Assembly (NCBI GenBank): GCA_028095005.1
Contig: CM051463.1
Location: 8,919,052 to 8,983,051 of the forward strand
DNA: 64,000 bases
Direction: 5' to 3'
DNA from: Rhynchospora pubera
Taxonomy: Eukaryota; Streptophyta; Magnoliopsida; Poales; Cyperaceae
Shown: piece after piece, positions 58,370-64,000 of the stretch
How the letters are laid out: every line of letters starts with the position of its first letter
Numbering within the stretch: the first letter of the stretch is position 1
The notes under the pieces: model-generated
The model's input: only the letters and a program-made list of their open reading frames with translations
Databases searched by the model: none
Told to the model about the DNA's origin: nothing
Program-made: the position numbers and the translations under genes

Positions 58370-58380
58370 GAAGAGTCAGC

Positions 58381-58477
58381 CTGCAAATCACAAGAGAAAA
58401 GCCCGTTAACATAAACAGATAGGACTTTCTCTGAGGACACCAAAACTGGTTGCTCGAAATAACAGATTCTCTCAACC
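58381..58477 (-). promoter_or_regulatory. Predicted 5'-leader intron of the antisense PMD-like gene
   Basis: The minus strand has a donor ATAG-GTTGAG at 58476 and an acceptor GATTTGCAG ending at 58381, about 96 bp. The upstream exon would then lie in the complement of the polypurine tract and the U3 of the 3' LTR, implying antisense transcription starting inside the LTR. This is a prediction only. Confidence 0.4.
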
Positions 58478-58480
58478 TAT

Positions 58481-58496
58481 TTTGGTGGGGGGCATT
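58481..58496 (+). promoter_or_regulatory. Polypurine tract of E2
   Basis: TTTGGTGGGGGGCATT precedes TGTTTGACCC at 58497. The G-run and position fit a plus-strand primer at the start of the 3' LTR. Confidence 0.6.
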
Positions 58497-59020
58497 TGTT
58501 TGACCCTAAAAATTGCCGTGATATGCTACCATATGATCAAATCCATAATTTGAGAGATAAACGGATTGACGCAAGGAATTGTAAGGGACCCGTCCAGGAA
58601 TACATGGAATAAGATATATGAAGATTCACGAGACTAGCAGGGGACACAGCCATGTGATCGAAAGGCAGTACCATAGAACCTTAACAGATTGCAGAATCAT
58701 GTGTTAACAAAATTTTATTTTTATTAATGAAATTTTTATTTTGTTAATAATATAAAATTTTATTAATACAAAACCCATTGGAAATGCTGGCCCAGTCAGA
58801 TAGCCCATTTAGAAATGCAAAAAAATAAAAAAAGGAACCCGCAGCGGCCCATCTCAGTCTCGGCCCGTTCTCCTTTTATTTTTCTAAGTGGGGCCCATTG
58901 TCAGAACCTTCTTCTCCTCTTCGCGAACACAGAGTCGAACCACATTAAATCTTTGTCGCCTCCCCCTCTTTTCTGGGATTCAAAATTCGCGCAGATAACG
59001 CGCGATTGACCTGACACTAT

Positions 59021-59788
59021 GGTCCCACCTGTCATTCTCCGTCTCTGACGCTCACTGGACAACTATGGATTCAACAGGAGACGCCGATTCATGTCCTCCG
59101 ACTTGATTCACCTATTCCCCAAACTCAGAACCATATAATCGAGTGTCAGATCATATGCCTGGACCCCACTTGTCAGACCCTTGTCATGACCCCATATGTC
59201 GGAGAGGCCATCTAGTGTAACAACAACAACATCTTGCCCATTTTGTTGATTCTCGTCTCAATCGGCTGTTAACTTGGAAAATTGAAGCCTGACAGATGGC
59301 CCCCACATGGTGAATGGAAGTTAGTGGCCATCAATACAGTCGGTTGAACCCTCCATCCATTCTTCTCCTTGACAATCAGACCCCACCTGTCAGATTCTCA
59401 ACCACTAAAACAAATGGCAACTCCTAATTGGATGTCTATAAGTCATCTTTTCCTGTGTTAGCTTCACCACACGCAAACAAAGTTGGGAAGGAGCCTCCTC
59501 CTCCTGATCAGTGAACTCCACACGCATCTCTATTCCAAGGAGTTAATACTGAAGAGTGGACCCCACCTGTCAATCCCTCAACTGCTGCCTACGTGGCATT
59601 CTTTGATTGGGTCCCTTCTGTGATGATTTTTTTTTAGAAACACGAGCAGTTATCTTCTTCCTCACTACATCATGAAACACCAACTGCTAATGAATAAACC
59701 GGCATCACCAATGGCATCCCTTGGCTAAATCCCACTCATTATATCTCTCTTGGCAAGGAATGACAGAGATAAGAGGCCCACTTGTCAT
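59021..59788. repeat. Dispersed CCCACCTGTCA motifs in the E2 U3
   Basis: Variants of GGACCCCACCTGTCAG occur at about 59021, 59161, 59187, 59378, 59557 and 59775, with an inverted relative near 59290. Each core carries CACCTG, CACTTG or CATATG, which are E-box forms. They lie upstream of the TATA box. Confidence 0.6.
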
Positions 59789-60433
59789 AGACACAACAAT
59801 TGCACACATGACACCTCTTGATTGGATGATACAAGCCAACCAGGACTGTCCCAATGCCTCTTTATTTGACACCTGACAAAGCCTCATTTCCTTTGTGCTT
59901 TTATGAGACAAACACATGACATAAACAAGGGGATTAAGGAGTATAACCACAGTTATGCTGTACAGAAGGATGTGTCATTTTTTTCAAATTGGAAATATTC
60001 CTCTTGGCATATGAACAAAATGCATCAAGAATGATTTCTCTAAGACTCAACCTAAATTCTTTTATGGGAACATAATTGGAAACTCATGCAAGATTCTTGT
60101 AAAAGAAACAGCAACAAAGCATAATGTGCCTTATTTTACCTTGACAAATGACCTCAATGCAATGAAGCACAGGAATTAGTGCCCTGGGCTTGAATAGAGT
60201 TGATTATTAACAAGCAATGGCTGTGCCAAATGCAATAGATGTTGTGGATTTCTTTTCACTGGCGCCAGAAGCAAAATGAATGAGCAAAAAATGATAGTAA
60301 TGACTATATGAGGTAGTTACATGTTGGTGGGGCAGTAAATGTCACAGTGGCATTCCTTTGTGAAAAGTCAAAAAACACCCTCAGGGGTATTTTGGTCCAC
60401 TGGATTGCCACAGGAACACTTCCTCCATATCCC

Positions 60434-60441
60434 TATAAATA
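60434..60441 (+). promoter_or_regulatory. TATA box of the E2 LTR
   Basis: CCCTATAAATAAGCCCCC includes TATAAATA. It precedes a purine-rich leader with a GA-rich microsatellite at about 60466-60535. The start site would be near 60465. Confidence 0.65.
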
Positions 60442-60465
60442 AGCCCCCAGACCCTCATACAAAAA

Positions 60466-60545
60466 GAAGGAGAGAGGGAGAGGGGGAGAGAGAGAGAGAA
60501 GGAGAGAGGAGAGGAGAGGAGAGGAGAGGAGAAAACACAGAGAGA
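60466..60545. repeat. GA-rich microsatellite in the predicted leader
   Basis: Runs of GAGAG, GGAGAG and AGGAG units directly after the TATA box. GA-rich leaders are common in plant genes, and this one overlaps the predicted transcription start. Confidence 0.8.
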
Positions 60546-61007
60546 GATATATCCCTTTTTTTAACCTTCTTCAGTCCAGTCCATATACACTGTCTCCATC
60601 TTCCACAAGAGAAAAATACACATTGCTTGTACACTGCTCATGTGTTGAGCAAACACTGTGAGTAAGAGAGGAATAGAGAAGAGTGTTCTTAGGCTAGTAA
60701 AGAAGAGTATTGTGTTGCTGCCAAAAGAAAGAAGAATGTAAGTTCTAGGGGTCTTGGCTCTTTGTACATAGAGCTCAAGGCCGTGTGAATGTATTTCTAT
60801 ACAAAGTATATATGTTATTATTCTTCTCCTCTCCTTTTCTGTCTTGCCTTTACTTTCTTTGTTAATCTTGTTTGCCACTTCTCTTTTCCTTCTTCTCTTG
60901 CATTATAAACAAACACAACTTGATGAGATAAAGCAAAAAAATATAAAATAAAAAAAAGCAAGCAGTATATCATTGGATGTAATCAAAGGACAGCAGGTAC
61001 CCCCATC

Positions 61008-61202
61008 CAGGGAGAGAATAAGCTCCCTGGATTGAAGTTCATTTGAAGCCACCTCAGAGAGAGAATAAGCTCTCTGGGGCACACCATTTGAAGACATCTC
61101 AGAGAGAGAATAAGCTCTCTGAGACATGCCTTGTGAAGACCTTCCAGGGAGAGAATAAGCTCCCTCGAATGAAGGCCCTTTGAGTGAGAATAAGCACTCA
61201 AA
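61008..61202 (+). repeat. Five hairpins with a constant AGAATAAG loop and varying stems
   Basis: Stem-loops at 61008-61029 (CAGGGAG/CTCCCTG), 61055-61076 (CAGAGAG/CTCTCTG), 61097-61124 (TCTCAGAGAG/CTCTCTGAGA), 61146-61165 (AGGGAG/CTCCCT) and 61179-61202 (TTTGAGTG/CACTCAAA) all have the identical 8-nt loop AGAATAAG. The loop starts are 47, 45, 45 and 35 bp apart. Stem differences occur on both arms together, so pairing is kept. Confidence 0.9.
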
Positions 61203-64000
61203 TGGTATTCCTTCATCAACCCCCATTAGCCTCATTACTTCACCATTCAAACCCTTGTCAAACCCCTCCTTTGCCTTGCTAAAGCTTGCCTATCTGAACA
61301 ACATGCTGCCAGACTTGTGCCAACTCCTAAACACTCAAAAACAAACCCTCATCATGTCTAGATGTTGCCTAAACCCAGCCCCAGTATCAGTCATCAAACC
61401 ACCTCAATTACCCTTCCTATCTCACATCTCTATAACAGTCATTGAAGCCCCTAAGGCTCCTCTCTTGTCTTGCCAAAACCAAGCTACATAGGTTATCATG
61501 ATGCCCAACTTTTGTCAGCTCATAATCATCTAAGACAAAGCTCAACCATGTTTGTGTGTTGCCTATTTCATAACTGCTATTGAACCTTAGCCATGACCCC
61601 ATCAAAGCTTCTCTGAACATGGCCAGTCGGCACCATGTTATTGTTACAAGTATCCCTCTAAGTTCTTGTGAAGCCTTGGCCTATCAAAGAACCCTTGCCA
61701 CTGTCTCATTTGCTTTGATCAAACCACAAGAAAACAAACTTTTGTTCTGCCAAATCACAGCCATGCTCATGGCAAACCACATGCCAATTTCATAAATACC
61801 TTTCTTATGGTCAGTTCATGATCAGCCAGGCCTGCACCCCTTTCATGTGCCCCATCATTGCCTATCACGTTTTATACAAAAACCATTTTGTATAATATGC
61901 TGATCAGATTCATGGCTACACCCATCATCACCAAGAATATCAAACTTTGGCCTAAAATGAAATGCCATGCCATGAAATTTATGGGTTACCTTGCTTCATG
62001 CGCATACCACCTTGTTCTCAAGCGCTTCATCATGTTCCCATCATCGCTAGAAAGCTCTAACCATCAGTGAACCATGGCCGAAACCTTACCTTGATGAAAC
62101 TCTATGCCGAAACCCCTCAGCCTCAAAATTGATGATGCAAGCACCCTCCTGCATACTTCAATACACTCGAAAGTCAATTCAATTGCTCCCTGAACCATCA
62201 GAAGGCTGTGTTGATTGACTCGCCATGGTCGGATTCGTGCTAGGATAAAACATCATATCAAAAATCTCTATCACTCGAATCAATCCTGCACCAGACCCTT
62301 AGAAGGTGTCACGATGCCACTTGGCCATGCAATTTGCTGTCGGCACCACCACAGAGACGTAATTTCCGCTAACCCTCATCAAAACCCTAGTCGTGAGAGG
62401 GGAAATCAATTGCAGCAAAGAGGAAGTCTCTACGCTCAACCACTGAGTCCCTCAGCATCAGGAAGTTACTACGATACCAGGCAACCCCTTTCCATCACCT
62501 GAATAGCTCTCAATCAACTTAACCCAGTGGCCATGGCGGAACGTTTCTGATTGGATCGAAAGAGGGAGAAAGGAGAAAAGAAGAAGGGAGTCGTTGATGT
62601 CCCAAATTTCGGTGGACTTGGCACATTAAGGAATAACCGTTGACAATAGGTCCCACGAGTCGAAAGAATCATCGGCTCACAACGAACCTAGTCCACAGGG
62701 TAGGCAAACCACTTTCATAAACCCCGTCCCATTTTCTCCGATCTTATGTGGCACTCATGTGTAATGAGTCGCTGACAGGCGACAAGAACCAACCATTTAC
62801 CGACACCTGTCTTTTCTGTTACGGAACGACAAAGGAGCGCTGACCCTCTCTCTCTGTCGACTTGGTCCAATAAAATCCTGCCACGTGTCCATATCTGATG
62901 AGCTGGACCAATCATATTGCTGGAAACCTTTGAAAATTCATAGAAAATCAACCGTAACTCAGAAAAATACAAATCAAATTTCCGCGGAATCAGAAAATTA
63001 TGAGGAATTCAACCATACCATAACCCTGATTTAAGCCATGCCGAAACCAACCTAGAACATTTACAAAAGAAAAATCCGGAACCTGACCAATCAGAGATTG
63101 CCATGTCACTCCCAGGATTATTCTAGAACCAGAAAACTTCCAAAATTCACTGAAAATTCTAGGAAACCCAGAAAATATGAGGAAAATTCCTGTAAACTCG
63201 GAAAATTACAAGGAATTTAATTCTGCCAAAATCATGACCAAAAATCAGAATAAAACCATCTTCAACCACTCAACTGGTCAACCACTACTTGCCACCTCAG
63301 CAGAAACTTTGAAAATCCATCAAAAATCACAGGAAATCCAGAAAATTACATGGAAGATCTCTGTGAACCCAGAAAAAGATGAGGAACCCAATGGTATCAA
63401 GGATTATTGCCGAAACCCGACAGATGACATACTTGGTACCAAAGCTACCCCGAGACCACTGTCAAAACCTAAAACCCATATACCCTGAACCTTTCAGATC
63501 AAACCAATAAAGGGATGGACAATACTCTAATGCCAAGCCAAAACTCAAAACCCAGTAAAGCCAATGAATCAATCCCTAAAGAGACCCGGCGGGGCGAAAC
63601 CCAGAATTGTCTGAGCAGAACTAAATTGGGTGAAACCCTGAAACTCCATGACCAACTCCGATGACCACCAAAACCCATAAGAATTAAGTTCAATGTCGAG
63701 AATCCGATTAGGGACTCAAAATCCCTTTTCAAGATATAGGAATAATCCAATTCCACCAAAACCAACCTGTACCCCGGTAGACCCAGAGCCTGACGAGGCC
63801 GGAACCTATCAGCCGAGGAACAGACCAACTCAACAAGGTGCACCAATCAACCAAAACCCCAACACTGGAATACCCAGAACAAAAATGAATAGTCTTGTAC
63901 CACGAGTAATCCAGATCCTGACAAGACTGGCACCCTATTACCCGAGGAACAGACCAACCAAGGCTCACCAAAACAAAGGGATAAACCCAAAACCAACACC

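Larger units (their letters stand above)
35511..64000 (+). mobile_element. E2: giant Tat/Ogre-like LTR retrotransposon, incomplete at both ends
   Basis: The parts in order are: a truncated 5' LTR end (to about 36119), a primer-binding site (36125), gag-pol (36273-48567), 4.3 kb of tandem repeats, two antisense intron-containing genes, a polypurine tract (58481) and a 3' LTR that begins at 58497 and has not ended at 64000. The visible part is about 28.5 kb, at or above the size reported for Ogre-type elements. Gag-pol has at least five breaks, so this copy is inactive. Its left end was inserted into or fused with E3. The left boundary is approximate. Confidence 0.75.
58497..64000 (+). repeat. 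3' LTR of E2, at least 5.5 kb, cut by window end
   Basis: It starts TGTTTGACCC after the polypurine tract. Protein-coding frames stop here. A TATA box (60434-60441) followed by a GA-rich leader marks a promoter about 1.94 kb in, which would be the U3/R boundary. The rest, with a hairpin array and degenerate repeats (about 62920-63400; a 130-bp direct repeat at 63768 and 63898), would be R and U5. The short frames inside it look like chance. LTRs of 5 kb or more are known from Ogre elements. The 3' end is not in the window, so the identification rests on the polypurine tract, promoter and context. Confidence 0.6.

Noticed and set aside
60903..61250. Minus-strand frame of 115 codons with repeated ELILSL motifs
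   Set aside because: It is a translation of the hairpin array, not a protein. The conserved unit is the nucleotide stem-loop.

Overview
This is a nuclear segment of an angiosperm (most likely eudicot) genome. It is AT-rich and almost entirely made of transposable elements. I see no bacterial, organellar or CRISPR features. I recognise one intact host gene: a wall-associated-kinase-like receptor gene on the minus strand (4741-11566). Joining three exons across two GT-AG introns gives a 745-codon protein (secretion signal, GUB_WAK domain, EGF and calcium-type EGF, membrane helix, kinase). Its 4.4-kb second intron is filled with small transposons.

Layout. 1-505: right end of a plus-strand LTR. 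892-2638: foldback element built from a repeated palindrome. 4741-11566: the WAK-like gene. 12109-12274: tRNA-derived SINE with perfect target duplication. 12801-13211: MITE. 13519-29254: ends of a large MULE-like transposon with about 470-bp inverted termini, carrying nested element E1. E1 (15456-28711, minus) is a young Ty3/gypsy Tat-lineage retrotransposon with 431-bp LTRs differing at two positions, a CAGGT target duplication, gag-pol on the minus strand, an antisense gene on the plus strand, and several tandem arrays. 29255-32325: MITEs and a second foldback element. 32326-35510: 3' LTR, polypurine tract and 3' internal part of another minus-strand LTR element (E3). 35511-64000: E2, a giant plus-strand Tat/Ogre-like retrotransposon that runs past the window end. 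E2 holds a very long decayed gag-pol (36273-48567), tandem repeats, two antisense intron-containing genes (52920-54161 and about 55250-58369), a polypurine tract and a 3' LTR of at least 5.5 kb.

How the parts work together. The minus-strand gag-pol of E1 and the plus-strand gag-pol of E2 encode the usual capsid, protease, reverse transcriptase, two RNase H modules and integrase. Both are interrupted by stops or frameshifts. What stands out is the cargo: three different plant 'transposon-protein' families (Transposase_28-like, Transposase_32-like, plant-mobile-domain-like) sit between pol and the 3' LTR in antisense orientation, with their own promoter-like signals and small introns. A Transposase_32-like relative also sits in sense orientation in E3. 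The LTRs carry unusual structured repeats: about ten hairpins with similar arms in the E3 U3, and five hairpins with an identical loop but covarying stems in the E2 LTR. All family assignments are from motif recognition by eye; no database search was run.
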